A DNA stretch of 64,000 nucleotides, taken from NCBI GenBank assembly GCA_013420905.1, contig JAAXNY010000006.1, positions 1,922,001-1,986,000 on the forward strand, read 5' to 3'. The position numbers and the translations under genes were made by a program. The stretch comes from Collybia mongolica. Lineage: Eukaryota > Basidiomycota > Agaricomycetes > Agaricales > Clitocybaceae. Below the pieces are notes generated by a model that searched no databases, had not been told where the DNA came from, and saw only the letters and a list, made by a program, of their open reading frames with translations. Below, piece by piece: positions 1 to 11,737 of the stretch (positions are counted from its first letter, which is position 1; the number at the start of each line of letters is the position of its first letter).

Positions 1-1296
1 ATCGTGCGCAGCAAGAGCCTCGAACTAGAAACAGAACTTTTAACGGAAGATAATCATAGATATAGAGGATTATACTTTATTAGGCGCTGTTTTAAACTCT
101 AATCCAGTAATCTTTGACACCTCAGCGGCGACCTTAACATCGAAACCTTTCTGTGTGTTCAACCCCTGTAAAATGAACTTCAGACAACAGACCCAAAATA
201 CTGATGAAGTAGATACCGTTCCGACAGCAGTGCCCCCCTGGGCCAATAGACTCAAGCGCGGCAGGATATCCTTTACTCGATCAATGCCATTCGAAATTTG
301 TTGAACATAACCGCTAAATTCTTGCCCTAACGTTAAAGGGGTTGCATCCTAATTGATACCATTCAGTGCCAGTCACTTTGAATGGATCCAGAACACACCT
401 GTAAGTGGGTTCGTCCGATTTTGATAATATGATCAAATGCTTTGGATTTAGCATCCAAGGCATCACGGAGTTCAGTGAGCGCGGGAAGCAAGGAGCGATG
501 TATCTCAGTAACTGCGGCAACATGCATCACGGTCGGGAAACTTTGGGAGAAGCACCTTGAGTACGCGTTTCGCAAGCAAGAGAATTCATACACCACATAC
601 GTGTCGTTGCTACTTTGGCTCATGTTAACGTGATCATTCGGATGGACTGGACTTTTCGAGCCAAGTACGCCACCAAGAATCTCGATGGCACGATTGGAAA
701 TAACCTGATAAATTCATAATCATTAACATGTAGATTATTTGTTTAAAATATATGTTACCTCGTTGGCATTCATATTGCTTTGGGTTCCACTTCCTGTTTG
801 GAAGACAACCAGAGGAAAGTGCTCCAGTAATTTTCCAGAGATAACCTACGCAAGTTCAGGGACTAGTCGTAATCAACCATTCAACACAGTACGAACGTCG
901 TCTGCAGCCTTTTGAATGGCTTCTCCGACCTTAGGATCAAGACCATAGGTAACGTTCACAATTGAAGCAGCCTTCTTAACAACACCAAATGCTTTAATCA
1001 GAGGAGAAGGTAGACGCTCTGCAGGTCCACCAATATCAAAATTTTGCAATGATCTAATGAAAAACTATGACTCCGGAACCAAAAGTTCTGTTGTTGGAAT
1101 CGATCGCACCTTTGCGTCTGAGCGCCCCAATAGCGATCTGCAGGAACCTCAAGATCTCCAAAGGTATCTTTTTCGATCCGATGCTGTTGGTTGGCCTACC
1201 AAGAAATGGCTGAGTTCGAATACCTGTAAAGATGTTAAAATGATCATACATACCATTTGTGAAGTCGAAAGTAGTCTGGTAGTAGTATGAACAAAT
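1..1296 (-). CDS. FUM1: Fumarate hydratase (class II fumarase), partial
   Basis: This gene encodes the tricarboxylic acid cycle enzyme that interconverts fumarate and malate. The protein is recognisable exon by exon on the minus strand: [21 protein letters not shown] near 1180-1100, [12 protein letters not shown] near 770, the NMSQSSNDT substrate loop near 620, [20 protein letters not shown] near 520, and [18 protein letters not shown] near 230-130. The exons are separated by introns of about 50-65 bp. The last visible exon (FEALAAHD, 30-1) runs off the window, so the C-terminal third is missing. An ATG at 1256 sits directly before a GT donor. The exon containing it also reads [14 protein letters not shown] upstream, which looks like a mitochondrial presequence. 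I therefore extended the coding region to the acceptor at 1296, and the first exon remains unresolved. The gene is divergent from PEX11. The identity is certain; the 5' end is not. Confidence 0.93.
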
Positions 1297-1909
1297 CTAG
1301 GGTGAAGAAACTAATTGGTGAATCACGTGAATCAACGGTTTAGGACTTTAGCAATAAGTAACAGGTGATTCGTACATACATTGCGGGTAATTCCCAGAGT
1401 GGCCATAAATGTACGGAAGCAGACAAGCAAAGTAACCAAAGCGAAACGGAATATCAAGAAAACCGACAGCAAGTAGTTGAGGTAGAAAGTGGGTGCTGGG
1501 ACTTCGGTAGGGATTTAATGAGCGGATTTTCCCGCCCGAATCCTTCCGCTCTGAAAGGTGATGGGAATGTACATTTGAGTCGTGATACGCAAAAATATTT
1601 CAAGTCCAAGGGCCGCCCCACGACATGTCGAGACCGAAGGTTGGATTCTATACCCCGAAACCCAGATCGAACCTGGACCACTTGGTCCAAATGCACTGCC
1701 CGTGATACCTTGGGAATAGATATTCTCAAAAGACTGGTTTCAGCTAATTCTGAAGTAATCATAGATATCGTTTCAGTGCTGGCGTTGATATTTAATGACA
1801 CATTCGAATGTTCGTGTCCTGTGATTCCAATGTCAAGATAATCACGTGGGAGCAATCGGGACATAAAGAACCCAAGAGTCAGACCAAGGTGAGTACGTCC
1901 TCCGTATCA
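1297..1909. promoter_or_regulatory. Divergent intergenic region between fumarase and PEX11
   Basis: About 610 bp separate two divergent genes. Overlapping open frames of 158 codons (+) and 136 codons (-) occur here, but neither resembles a known family and each overlaps the other. I read them as chance frames. The region probably holds both promoters and the first exon of fumarase. Confidence 0.5.
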
Positions 1910-2983
1910 ATGGCCACCTTAGCATCCCAGGTTGTTCTCCACCCTCTCGTGTCTCAAGGTCTGAAATTTGGTTCGACGACGCTCGGTCGGGACAAGGCGA
2001 GCGCCGCCTTGAAAGTCGAGGTTCATAGCCTAATGGTCACCGTGATTACAGACATATCGCGCTGTTCAATACTTCTCTCGCTTTTTGGCCTGGTATCTAA
2101 TCACCAAAGGCCAGAGTCTGGAAGCAGCGCGATGGGCAGCCTTGAAAGTACACCTTGCGACGGCCCGAAAACGTACGCTATGTTAATGGAACATCAACGC
2201 TAGACCAAGCTCATGTTTAATCTAGTCCTGCGCTTGGGAAAGCCACTCGAACATCTTCAAGCCGCCCTGAAGGCCAGCCTCACTTCTGGGCCTTCTCTGG
2301 AACAGGTAACTACCATTGGCAGGCAAATTGGATATTTTGGATATTTGGCATATGATAGCATTGTCTGGGTAAGTGACTGAGATTTCGGAAATTTTGCCCA
2401 TATCCTTGAACAACTTCAACCTCAGGCGAACGCCATTAAACTCCTCAATTTGAACCCTGACACCGCCAAAAAAGTAGCGAAAATATCCAATCGCTTTTGG
2501 CTCGCTGGCATCTTGTTTAGTATTACCAATGGTGTATTAAAGGTAACAAACACCCTTTTACTTACTTTTTTCTCTCAAATTTTGATAAGGACCTGACAGA
2601 CCGTCCGTTTGAAAGCCGAAGTGTATAAACTCAAAGCGTCGAAGAAGTGGAGCGAAAAGGACCTTGGTGAGGAAGCTCAGCGTGAGGCGAGACTGAGTGC
2701 TGTACAAATGTAGGTGGCCGAGTTGGCATTGGAAGTATCTTCCTAATTATGATTCCCTCACAAGTTCAAAAGCAGCTACTCGTCAACAGTTGATCATTGA
2801 TATTCTCGACATATGGATCCCTGCAACAGGTGCAAATATTGTCACGGTCAATGAGGGTACCCTGGGCGTATTTGGGTGCGTTTCATGCCCATGATTGTGA
2901 ACTTTGACAAATCTCTCCTTAGTTTCATAACGTCTGTGATGGGCATGAATGCCCAATGGAAAGCTATGCAAACTAAGCACTGA
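1910..2983 (+). CDS. PEX11: Peroxisomal membrane protein PEX11
   Basis: PEX11 elongates and divides peroxisomes by binding and tubulating their membrane. The start MATLASQVVLHPLVSQGLKF and the following GRDK are typical of fungal PEX11. Next come YRAVQYFSRFLAWYL near 2053, LRLGKPLEHLQAALKA near 2225, the conserved IGRQIGYFGYLAYD near 2310, and NRFWLAGILFSITNG near 2490. A C-terminal segment has a GANIVTVNEGTLGVFG stretch, and the protein ends in NAQWKAMQTKH. At least five short introns interrupt it; clear donors follow GRDK and TARK. The ATG at 1910 matches the family N-terminus. The gene converges on the CMC1-like gene, with about 165 bp between the stops. Family membership is certain; a few small exon edges are approximate. 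Confidence 0.93.
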
Positions 2984-3149
2984 AGTGGATCTCAAAATGC
3001 TGATTACAAGCACATCTTAGCACTACATCCACACATGTTGGTACCAACCGTTCCTTGGATGGCCGTTTGGTGTTGTATATTCTATATATGCCACACATGA
3101 TATGTGCAAATGAGAGCAGGACACTAAGTCTTGCATTGTCGCGTTGTAC

Positions 3150-3627
3150 CTACGTAGTCGACTCTTTCAATGTTCTAAGCTGCTCTTCTTGTTGTTGGTT
3201 GCGTAAACGGAGATATTCTGCGCGAACCACCTCCATTGGTTCAGGACCTGTGCTAAGCATACGAGATACATCAGGTTCAGGGGAATTCATCCACATACAA
3301 AGTACAGCCTCACTATTGTACCATACACTCCTGGACCCTTCTGAGATGATCCTTGCATGCCCATGCAACTGAAATTGTCCTACCATGGGCGCAATCCGCG
3401 AACTCTGGATGTTTGTGTCAAAGGAATTCCTTCAAAACGGTGATGCAATTCAAACCTTTTACAAGAGCATCACATTCCTGAAGTGCCCGAGTTTTCGTTG
3501 TCTTTAAGAGGGTTTCTTCCTCGCGGCGCGAAAGAGCGTTCATAAGACTACGTTTCGATGGTTGACTCAGTGGCCACTGACCAATATTTTGGCGATTGAC
3601 CAAAAAGGATTCTTGTTTATTTTTCAC
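3150..3627 (-). CDS. CMC1: Twin CX9C mitochondrial protein, CMC1 family (cytochrome c oxidase assembly)
   Basis: CMC1-like proteins are small proteins of the mitochondrial intermembrane space, imported by the Mia40 disulfide relay and needed for copper delivery or early assembly of cytochrome c oxidase. The first exon starts MKNKQESFLVNRQN (3627) and ends ECDALVK. After an intron, the second reads EFADCAHGRTISVAWACKDH and continues LRRVQECMVQ. Together these give two CX9C motifs: C-DALVKEFAD-C across the splice junction and C-KDHLRRVQE-C. A third exon, after an intron ending near 3262, encodes a charged tail (EPMEVVRAEYLRLRNQQQEEQ) to the stop at 3150. The total is about 120 residues, as expected. 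The gene is divergent from lipoyl synthase, with 158 bp between the starts. It could instead be another twin-CX9C family member, but the GRTISVAWACK context favours CMC1. Confidence 0.82.
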
Positions 3628-3785
3628 GGCACCGGTAAACAGAACGGATGCTCAGCTCAGAAATTTGACTACATAGAGCCTGGGCAAGTCTAAAAATTAC
3701 TAATGGGAGCCTGAGTAGAACAGGAGGACATCCTTTATACAATAATTCCGTCGGCTTCCGTCCTCATCTGGTTTCTCTTTGTAAC

Positions 3786-5275
3786 ATGTTTACGCCGTTT
3801 GTTCTCCATACTGGTCGCCTCCCCCGCCTCACCAGTTATGTACGTTATCTGGCGACTGCTTCAGGCCCCTCGTCCAAGTCAGCTTTCAGTGAGACGTTAG
3901 CCGCTGGTCCTTCCTTCGGTCAGTTTGTTTCGGGAAAAGAAAACGAACGAGTGGTGCTGGGGAATACAACTGGGTAGGGCCAAGTCACAACTTCAACCTC
4001 TCGTCATTAATATATTCTACTAGTCCTCGCCTCCCTTCACATTTGAAAACGAGCATCCCATCAGGCGCTTCTTTCAATAAAATCAAGAGCGACCTTCGAG
4101 GACTTAAACTTCACACAGTTTGCGAGGAGGCTCGGTGCCCCAACATTGGAGATTGTTGGGGTGGGAAGAAAGGTGCAACAGAAGAGGAGACTCGAAGTGC
4201 AGCAACTGCCACAATCATGGTGACTGCTACGCCATTTGTCAAAACCGTCGGAATACTGATTAGTTTGCAGTTAATGGGTGATACCTGTACACGTGGCTGC
4301 AGATTCTGCTCTGTGAAGACCTCGAAAACTCCCCTACCCCTGGATCCACATGAACCGGAAAATACGGCTGAAGCTATCCGTCGCTGGAATCTGGGATATA
4401 TTGTGTTAACAAGTGTTGATCGAGATGGTCATTCAATTTTTTTTCGCAGTTAAATTTCGGAACATAACTATAATACTCTCCAGACCTTGTCGATGGTGGG
4501 GCAAATCACTTCGCGGAGACGATTCAGAAAATCAAACAGAAGTAAGTAATTCCACAGAAGAGCTTATCTAGATAAAGTCAATGAATCCTTCAGAGCGCCA
4601 CACATTCTAGTTGAAGCCCTTACAAGTGATTTCGCAGGTGCATTGAACCATGTGTCAATTGTTGCAAAATCTGGCTTGGACGTCTACGCACACAACATTG
4701 AAACGGTTGAAGCGCGCACACCCTTTGTCCGTGATCGCCGAGCAACGTTTAGACAGAGTCTCAGAGTGCTTGAACATGCCAAAGCTGAGGGTGTCCAAGT
4801 TACCAAGACAAGTATGATGTTGGGTGTGGGTGAGACAAAAGACCAGGTCATGGATGCGCTCAAAGGTCCGCCGACTCCCTTGTCTCCATCAGTCTCTTGC
4901 TTCAAATGATTTTTGCAGAGCTTCGGAAAATTGATGTTGATGTGGTCACTTTTGGTCAATATATGCGCCCTACAAAGCGACATATGAAGGTTGATCGCTA
5001 CGTTGACCCTTCGGAGTTCGACATGTGGAAAGAAGTCGCCGAAGACCTTGGTTTCTTATACGTGGCTAGTGGTCCTCTCGTGCGAAGTAGCTACAAAGTA
5101 AGTTGACGTCGAATTTATTTTGAAACTAACGGGGTTCATCCATGACATCTAGGCAGGCGAATTCTATATAGAGAACGTTCTCAAAGGCAAGGGAAAGGCA
5201 CGGAGGGCTCAGAAGCTCTTGTTACAGAATGAGAGCATTAGATCTAATAATCTCAGCATACCAGCTGCATCCTAA
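3786..5275 (+). CDS. LIP5: Lipoyl synthase, mitochondrial
   Basis: This radical SAM enzyme inserts two sulfurs into octanoyl chains on the E2 and H proteins to make lipoyl groups in mitochondria. The N-terminus ([20 protein letters not shown]) is Arg-rich and free of acidic residues, as in a targeting peptide. The auxiliary cluster motif [13 protein letters not shown] is at about 4110. The radical SAM motif CTRGCRFC is near 4290, followed by IVLTSVDRD. Further on are [47 protein letters not shown] and the C-terminal [13 protein letters not shown] serine loop. About six introns interrupt it; the last precedes [17 protein letters not shown]. The stop is at 5273-5275. One stretch ([20 protein letters not shown] at about 4155-4225) contains an insert relative to most homologs, possibly because intron edges there differ from my reading. 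The family is certain. Confidence 0.95.
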
Positions 5276-5526
5276 GAATATTTCTTGGCATCACAGTGGA
5301 TTTTTATTACAGTCATGTAAATGACTTCTACTTTACATTTTATAATACCCCCAACTCTTCCTGTGTTGAGCTCCGTGCCTTCTCACGAATATTGGTGATG
5401 TTACACCCAGAATTGAGTTTAGCAGCCAGAAGGCACCCCCGGCAAATAGGGTGATGGCCGAGATATTCCCTGATAAGATCCTAATCCCTAGAAACTCCGT
5501 GCTCGCTACTCTTGTTATTGCCCATT

Positions 5527-6631
5527 ATGAGCCCCAACGGCGCGTATGTAACATTGCTCACTAAAACGTCATATCTACCGGGAACGCTGGTATTAGACTA
5601 TGGCTTACGAGCTGTTGATTCAAAGTACCCTTTGGTTGTAATGACAACACCATCGCTGTCGGAGGATGCTAGGAGTGTGCTCCAGAAACGCGGAATCACA
5701 ACTCGCGAGGTTGACACACTCCAGCCAGTGGAAGGAGCACATACTCTTGCTGTGCACGATACTAGATTTGCAGATACATGGACGAAGTTGAGGTAATTAT
5801 TTTTTACTATACAAACTTGGGCGACGTAGAAAATTATGTTCTTCACAGGGGTTTTGAATTGACAGAGTATGATGTATGTACCCAGAAGTCTGGTCTATTC
5901 TAAGCTTACCTGAAATAGTACTGACACGACGAAGCGTATCGTTCTTTTAGATTGTGATATGATTGTAATGAAAAACATGGACGAGCTCATGGAATTGGAT
6001 TTATCCAAGAACGAGATTGCAGCAGCGCACGTTTGTGCATGCAATCCACGCAAATTGAATCATTATCCGGCTGACTGGTAAGCTAGGAGATTTTGAACAT
6101 TTTTTCATTATAACGCCCATATGTAGGATACCTGCGAACTGTGCTCACACAGCAGTTGCCCATCCCCTAGGACTCCCTCCCCGTGCTGACGAAAATACCC
6201 CCCGCCCATACAGTCAGTTGAATTCGGGGACTGTAGTCCTGAATCCGTCCAGAGAACTTTCCGAGGCGATTATACACTTCTTATCAACGCATGACAAAAT
6301 TGCCGAGTTCTCGTTTCCCGACCAAGATCTTTTGACAGCTTTCTTCAAGGGACAATGGAAACCAATTCCATGGTATTATAATGCCCTGAGAACCCTGCGT
6401 TATATTCACCCTGATGAATGGAGTGATGACGAAGTACGGTGCCTCCATTATATCCTTCCCGACAAACCCTGGCAATCGAGGATCACGCCAGTAGCGCTCG
6501 AGGAACAGCTTGGGGTGGTAAATGGATGGTGGTGGGATCACTTTGATAAACTGGTCGCAATTTTAAGAGTCACAGACCCAAAAGGCTCTGAAATGGTCAT
6601 GTCGAACGTTGATAACCATCGCGCTCAATAA
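5527..6631 (+). CDS. Glycosyltransferase family 8 protein (glycogenin/galactinol synthase-like)
   Basis: GT8 enzymes transfer hexoses from nucleotide sugars using a Mn-bound DXD motif. The frame opens at the ATG at 5527 with AYVTLLTKTSYLPGTLVL, the first strand of the GT8 fold, then YPLVVMTTPSLSEDAR. After two introns it reads RIVLLDCDMIVMKNMDEL, where DCD is the DXD motif. Then come LNSGTVVLNPS (the family's NSG segment), FPDQDLLTAFF and WWWDHFD near the end. Removing the second intron with an AAG acceptor near 5934 gives the YDRIVLLD join typical of the family. The product is about 300 residues. Fungal members are usually annotated as glycogenin-like or galactinol synthase-like, and the acceptor substrate cannot be read from the sequence. 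The stop lies only 24 bp from the stop of the convergent Kae1 gene. Confidence 0.88.
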
Positions 6632-6655
6632 CATCAGTTTATGTATTTGAATTAG

Positions 6656-8137
6656 TTAATTCCTCCAGGCAACATGGACTTCGTCGGTTCTGAACCTGCC
6701 CAGCGCTGAATTACACTAAACCTGAAATAATACATTCAGCTCACCTTTGAGTACACGTACTTTCTGCAAATGGGGTATCATGTCCCATTCGATAACTCAG
6801 TAGGCCAGCCTGTGCGATCATAATACCGTTGTCAATACAGAACCTGTGGACGGTAGGTTCAGAAGCAACTGAGTCTGAGACATCATATTACGCACCTTTC
6901 GTCGGTAGCAAAAACCTGCCCCCCACGCTCCTGTGCCATAACTCCCATCATTTCTTGGAGGCGCTCATTACCTGTTTGGCAAAATTTTCAGATGTCAAAA
7001 AAAAAAATCAGGAGTTAAGAAAAGCACGCACAACCGACACCACCAACTATGAGAACCTCCTTGCTACCGATGTGAGCCATTGCACGTTCCGTGATTTCAA
7101 CAAGCATCGAAAATACGGTCTCTTGCAGGGAAAAGCACAAGTCAGCGGGTGTAATGGTGTCTTCACTACCAGTAGTTGTCATCTGGCTGTCTGTGCAGAA
7201 ACGCTTGTCCATCGTATATGCTTCCGTGGAGCTGAGTATTCCTGACAAACTGACGTCCATTCCTTTGGTCGCGTATGGCAAAGGTAGAAGGCGTTTTCCT
7301 CTAAGATTTGATGTTAATCAAGGCACTTCTTGACAGAATCTAATAGTTATACCTCTTCGCCTCTTGTTCGATATTGTATCCAGGGCTTGGGTCATTGCTT
7401 AAATTTATTACACGAGCAAACCGATCGAGGCAGTTTCCGACAGCAATGTCTAGCGTTTCACCAAAAATACGATAGCGTTGTCGTGAATAAGCGATGATTT
7501 GAGTGTTTCCACCAGATACATAGAGAACAATGGGATTCTGAGCTCCAGTTATTTCGCGACCCATTTCGATGTCTGTATATAAGAAGGGTGGATGAGAGAC
7601 ATTGGGCGTACAACAGAAGGGACGTGCATTGGACTTACGACCGACACAATGGTTAACGCCAACTAGCGGTTTATCGAACAGCAGGGACAAGGTTCGGGCA
7701 ACCAGCGCGACTGACTGGAGTGGGGCACCCATTCCAGGGCCTTGGTGGAAGCGCATCTCAGCGTGATACCTAGATTATGAGTAATTGGCAAGTACCTTTA
7801 GTATAACAGATACAATCGATGTCCTGCATCGATGCACTGGCGCGGGTGAGGCAGTCATTGATAATACCCAAAACCCAGGCGCGATGATGAAGAGCAGTGT
7901 CTCGAGGTTGGAACCCTTCTCCGGGCGGAGTGATGTAGGTGTGTCGGGTGTTTGACAAAACAGTGGTTGAACCATCCGTTGAATGCTTGATGATACCTGC
8001 TCCAAGTTTGTTGGCCGATCCTTCAAGCCCGAGCGCTAGAAGAGGTCGGCCTACGATGATATCAGCACATTCCTCGTTACAGAGGGCATCAGTAGGAGAG
8101 AACCTGGGATCGAGAGAGGTGTTTTACGAGTCACCAT
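6656..8137 (-). CDS. KAE1: KEOPS complex catalytic subunit Kae1 (tRNA threonylcarbamoyladenosine synthesis)
   Basis: Kae1 (OSGEP) transfers the threonylcarbamoyl group to A37 of ANN-decoding tRNAs as part of the KEOPS complex. The N-terminal exon reads [18 protein letters not shown], the metal- and ATP-binding start of the family. It is joined to a first exon beginning [12 protein letters not shown] (ATG at 8137) by an intron starting [25 protein letters not shown] and GVNHCVG follow. Splicing at a GTAAGT donor restores the metal-binding HxxxH (NHCVGHIEMG). Then come [74 protein letters not shown] and [12 protein letters not shown]. The C-terminus is [15 protein letters not shown]. This is the cytosolic/nuclear Kae1 type rather than mitochondrial Qri7. 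Four or more introns are present. Confidence 0.94.
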
Positions 8138-8965
8138 CGTTGAGGTATGAGCACTCGCACAACTGAAACTTATTTATACAATTTATATCATGGTCTGATC
8201 CATGATAAGATAAGATTTCACGGTTTTTGTAGCTCAACAGAATGGGAGCACAAAATTCAATTGCCAGTCTTTATAGGCAGAAGTCAGAACATATTTCAAA
8301 TGGTGACCGATGGTATATCTTGTCCAAAATTTGTGAGGTCGCCGCCGAGAACACTGGGAACAAGATTGGAGTCATCAACCGCTTAAGCGGAGCTCCGACG
8401 ATATGACTTGTTTTCAATATTCACGCATGATCATGGACACATCTGCAGCTGAATGTACTTAATAGTGAAGTCAAAATCAAACTAAGAAGCAACCTCAGGA
8501 AGAATGGAAGGGCTTTGGTCAGTGCGTGCGCGTGACTAACTTTATGGTTCAATATACTCTTCGCAGTGTACCTGATCAAAGCAACTGTCCTTCCAGACAT
8601 GTGCTCGGTTTTGGACACCTGCAGATTGATTTCATGTAGGTAGCTTCATTGGGCACCGATCGTGATGCATGGCGAAACGTTTCAAAAAACATGCAATACA
8701 TATGGTTGACAGGGCTACTACACAATCTTACTTGAAAAAATTTGGAAGTTCTGGGTCCATCGGGCTTATATATGAAGTGAATTGAGAAAATCAACAAATA
8801 TAACTTGTTGACGACACTCACTGATAATGGTAGTGTATATGTATAAAGCCCAGTGATAATAGAATGCAAAACTAGGCAATATGGGATGTGAGGGTTAAAG
8901 GAGTGTGATTGGGAGGGTATTGATTTAAGATATACAATATATGGTGTAGGGTTCTAGGTATGACC
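8138..8965. other. Unassigned 828 bp between Kae1 and the four-helix membrane protein gene
   Basis: Minus-strand open frames at 8421-8618 and 8576-8869, separated by plausible splice signals, could form a small spliced gene. I recognise no family in them. AT-rich stretches near 8880-8960 fit the 3' untranslated region of the upstream minus-strand gene. Confidence 0.4.
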
Positions 8966-10438
8966 TTATGATGTCCGTAGAGGGGCAGCGGGGTGGTATT
9001 TGACTTTTTCAAAAATTCTGAAGAGGCTAATTATCAGGTTCGTGCAGTAGACCAAGAGGCCAACTCCAACGAGACAGATTAAAGCAAGCTGATCATCGCA
9101 TATTCGGTCGCCTAACCCGCCTTCGAAGTTGGGCACTTCACTTGGCGGTCGAGGAAGTTGATTGTACCAGGACATGCTCGATGGTGATGCGCAAGGTACT
9201 AGAGACGTGAAGAAATTGTCGAAGCTCAGTGACAGGGCCGCAGACCAAGCACATATGAAGAGAACTTCCGAAAGGGTATGTGCCAACTTGCCAGATGTGC
9301 GCCATAAACCCAAAGGTCGACCAAAATATTCAAGCTGTAATGTTGCCAGGTAAGGAAACTCAATGAATATAATGGTAGAACGTACATATATCGCGACCAT
9401 CACATGGACGAGTGTCAGGGGAGCAAAAATAATGACAACCGTCCTGTTTTCAGGATACATTAGGATGTGGGATCAATAAGATAAGATGTCTTGAACTAAC
9501 GGAGAGCTGCCAACTGCACCCATGGCGTTGCCTTCCATCTCTAATTTCCGTATACGGATTGCCATGCCTAAAGCTGCCCCGGTAAAAGTTATGTTGATAA
9601 ATCGAAAGAGCTGCGGATATAGTCAATCACGAATTGTAGCCGAAACGAAAAAGAAATCGGACTAAAGGAACATAAGTGTTGGTAAGGACAAAAGCCCTGA
9701 GCTTTTTCTTTCTTCTTCGCCAGACTTTGGTAGTTTTTTGGCCTTCATCCATATCAGTTAGCGTCTCGCCAAGACCATATGAGTTTTCCCGCATGTGTGG
9801 TCGAAAGGGACCTTGAGCTGCGGCCCTTGGGGTCCACGGAGAGTCCCATCCTGGCGAATTATTATGTGACAAGGTGAATGGGGCGGCTGCAGGTGTGGGA
9901 AGTGTGATAGAGAGGCCCCAATCGCGTCCGATATCGCTCCCTGCCTGCGCCCGTTCTGGATCCTTCTCTTTATCTCTTCTCGTAAAAGATGAACCTTCAC
10001 GAATGGACGTAGAGGTAGGCAACCAGGACATTGAGATGTCTTTGAAGATATTTCTTTCGGGCCTACTGGTGCTTGGAGATACAGAGTCGGGTATAGACTG
10101 GTCCCTAGTCGGACGAGGAAGTGTGAAAGTCCACCAACGAGAATTGAGGTTCGAAACGCTTGTGTTATAGGAGGCGACATCAGAAGGGCGGGACTCCGTT
10201 GCGTGGTGACTGTCTATTATAGAAACCTGATCCTTGGGAGAGGGAGGTTCATCACGGGCCCAGGCTGAATGTTTATATGAGTTTTTTGGTTAGAAAAGAT
10301 GACAGGCTGGTACTGACGCGGAGATGTAATAACAGTGGAGACAGGAGGAGGGGGTCGACGGGTCGCAGTGCTTCGAAGACTGGTAGTATGGTGGAGACTT
10401 GGGAGAGATGGAGGGCGTTGACGGGAAGATATGGACAT
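8966..10438 (-). CDS. Four-helix membrane protein with disordered N-terminus (SRF1-like)
   Basis: The protein starts at the ATG at 10438 with a Ser/Pro/Arg-rich disordered region. After an intron near 10318-10265 it reads SPKDQVSIIDSHHATESRPS and then WWTFTLPRPTRD. More disordered sequence follows, up to a basic WRRRKKKLRAFVLTNTYVP at about 9690. The C-terminal part has about four hydrophobic helices: ITFTGAALGMAIRIR, VVIIFAPLTLVHVMVAIY, SEVLFICAWSAALSLSFDNFF and LALICLVGVGLLVYCTNLII. The tail is FRIFEKVKYHPAA. A 54 bp intron lies inside VAIY-LEYFGRPLGLWR. This layout matches fungal proteins annotated as regulator of phospholipase D SRF1, but that is recall and function is inferred only from the overall pattern. 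The gene is divergent from the NIP30-domain gene, with 248 bp between the starts. Confidence 0.7.
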
Positions 10439-10686
10439 GGCGGCAGTGGAGTATAATTGTATATTCAAGTCCTTGTACGCACCGTGCGCAGGCTCCCCTC
10501 TAAACTCGGCTTGACACCCATCAGGCAGGTATAAGCCAAAATTGTAACTTGGCGGGCAGTGCACACTTAGCAGACACTTAGCAGCTCGCACTTAGCATTC
10601 GCAGGATTAATTAACTAATAGCAAAGATATGTGTACTAAGCAGAATTAACCAGTCAGCCGCTAGTAGTCCCTCCGTATCCGCAACC

Positions 10687-11572
10687 ATGGAGGAATCTAT
10701 GATACCCTCACTTTCCACAGGCGCTGTCGGCTCTCGATTTGTCTCTCAAAGCGAGGTTGACACCGCAAAGGCACGACGTGACGAGCAATGGAAGGCAGCC
10801 TATGCGAGGCATGCCAATACTCCTTCACAAAATTCTCAGCTGACCCTAATATAGGCTTGGCCAAGAACCACCACCACAGCAGCAGGAAGACTCCTACGAT
10901 GGGCGAAGCCTCGCTGAAGTGAGCATTGGATGGTTCTGTGTTGGAGCAAACGTGTATTGACTTCTCACCGTTGATTTCGATTTAACACCACAGAAACTTG
11001 CTGCTAACAAGGTACTGTTATTTATGCGACCTGTCCCCTCTTATTTCTATCCAACATATAGATCGCAAAACAAGAAGAATGGGAAGAAAAAACTAAACTA
11101 GGTGGGGCAACCGCCAGCCAAAAAGCTCTTGTACTGATGCCCCACCAGCCAACCAGTTCCGCGCTCTTGAAGAGGATGAGATCATGTTTTTGGACTCTGT
11201 ACGTGAAAGGCAGGAAGAGGAGGAACGCCAACGCAAGGAAAAGGACGGAGAGGAGGTTAGGAACTTCAAAGAGTGCGTCCTGATGTTTCTCCCACCGGTA
11301 ACATGGAATAACATCACATTAGGGCTGTTGCAGCGAGAAGCAGCGCCATCAACAACCTCCCGCCTATCGGCTCAAATTTGAAAACGAGTCCGACAGGCTT
11401 GGCGAAACCAGCTCCACTGTCTGGCAGGAAAGATGCGAAAAAAGCTTTGAAGGGTGTTTTGGTTAAAAGGAAGGCCAAGGCTACGCCTGTTGTTGAGGTT
11501 GCTGCGGCAAAGACAAATCCCACGGACAGCGGCGACAGCCAACCAGACGCCAAGCGACGGAAAGTAATATGA
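10687..11572 (+). CDS. NIP30/FAM192A-domain nuclear protein (Fyv6-like)
   Basis: The ATG at 10687 opens MEESMIPSLSTGAVGSRFVS and continues QSEVDTAKARRDEQWKAAYAR. Later exons give LGQEPPPQQQEDSYDGRSLAE, KLAANK, IAKQEEWEEKTKLA and NQFRALEEDEIMFLDSVRER. That series is the NIP30 domain, found in human FAM192A (PSME3IP1, a partner of the proteasome activator PA28-gamma) and in yeast Fyv6, a splicing factor. The C-terminal half is Lys/Ala-rich and ends DAKRRKVI, a likely nuclear localisation signal. At least four introns are present, including ones with very short exons between them near 10990-11060. The stop is at 11570-11572. The gene converges on ESS2, about 165 bp stop to stop; both products are probably linked to splicing, but that neighbourhood may be chance. 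Confidence 0.82.
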
Positions 11573-11737
11573 CCACCGTGCTTATAATCCTGCTTTTCAA
11601 AACTGTTAAATTTGTTAATTGAACTTGTATTAAGTAATGAGAAATCGCCAGACGATATCGCATACGAGTGAGACTATGGGGAAGCCACCTGGATTTTACA
11701 CGCAGCAACAGTAAAATGAAGTACATCATATTTCACT

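Noticed and set aside
1365..1864. Overlapping 158-codon (+) and 136-codon (-) open frames between fumarase and PEX11
   Set aside because: They overlap each other, resemble no family, and lie in the shared promoter region of two divergent genes.
5512..5526. Upstream start for the GT8 gene five codons before the ATG
   Set aside because: That position is TTG; the ATG at 5527 fits a eukaryotic start and the family N-terminus.
9874..10170. 98-codon plus-strand frame
   Set aside because: Shadow of the disordered N-terminal region of the minus-strand membrane protein gene.
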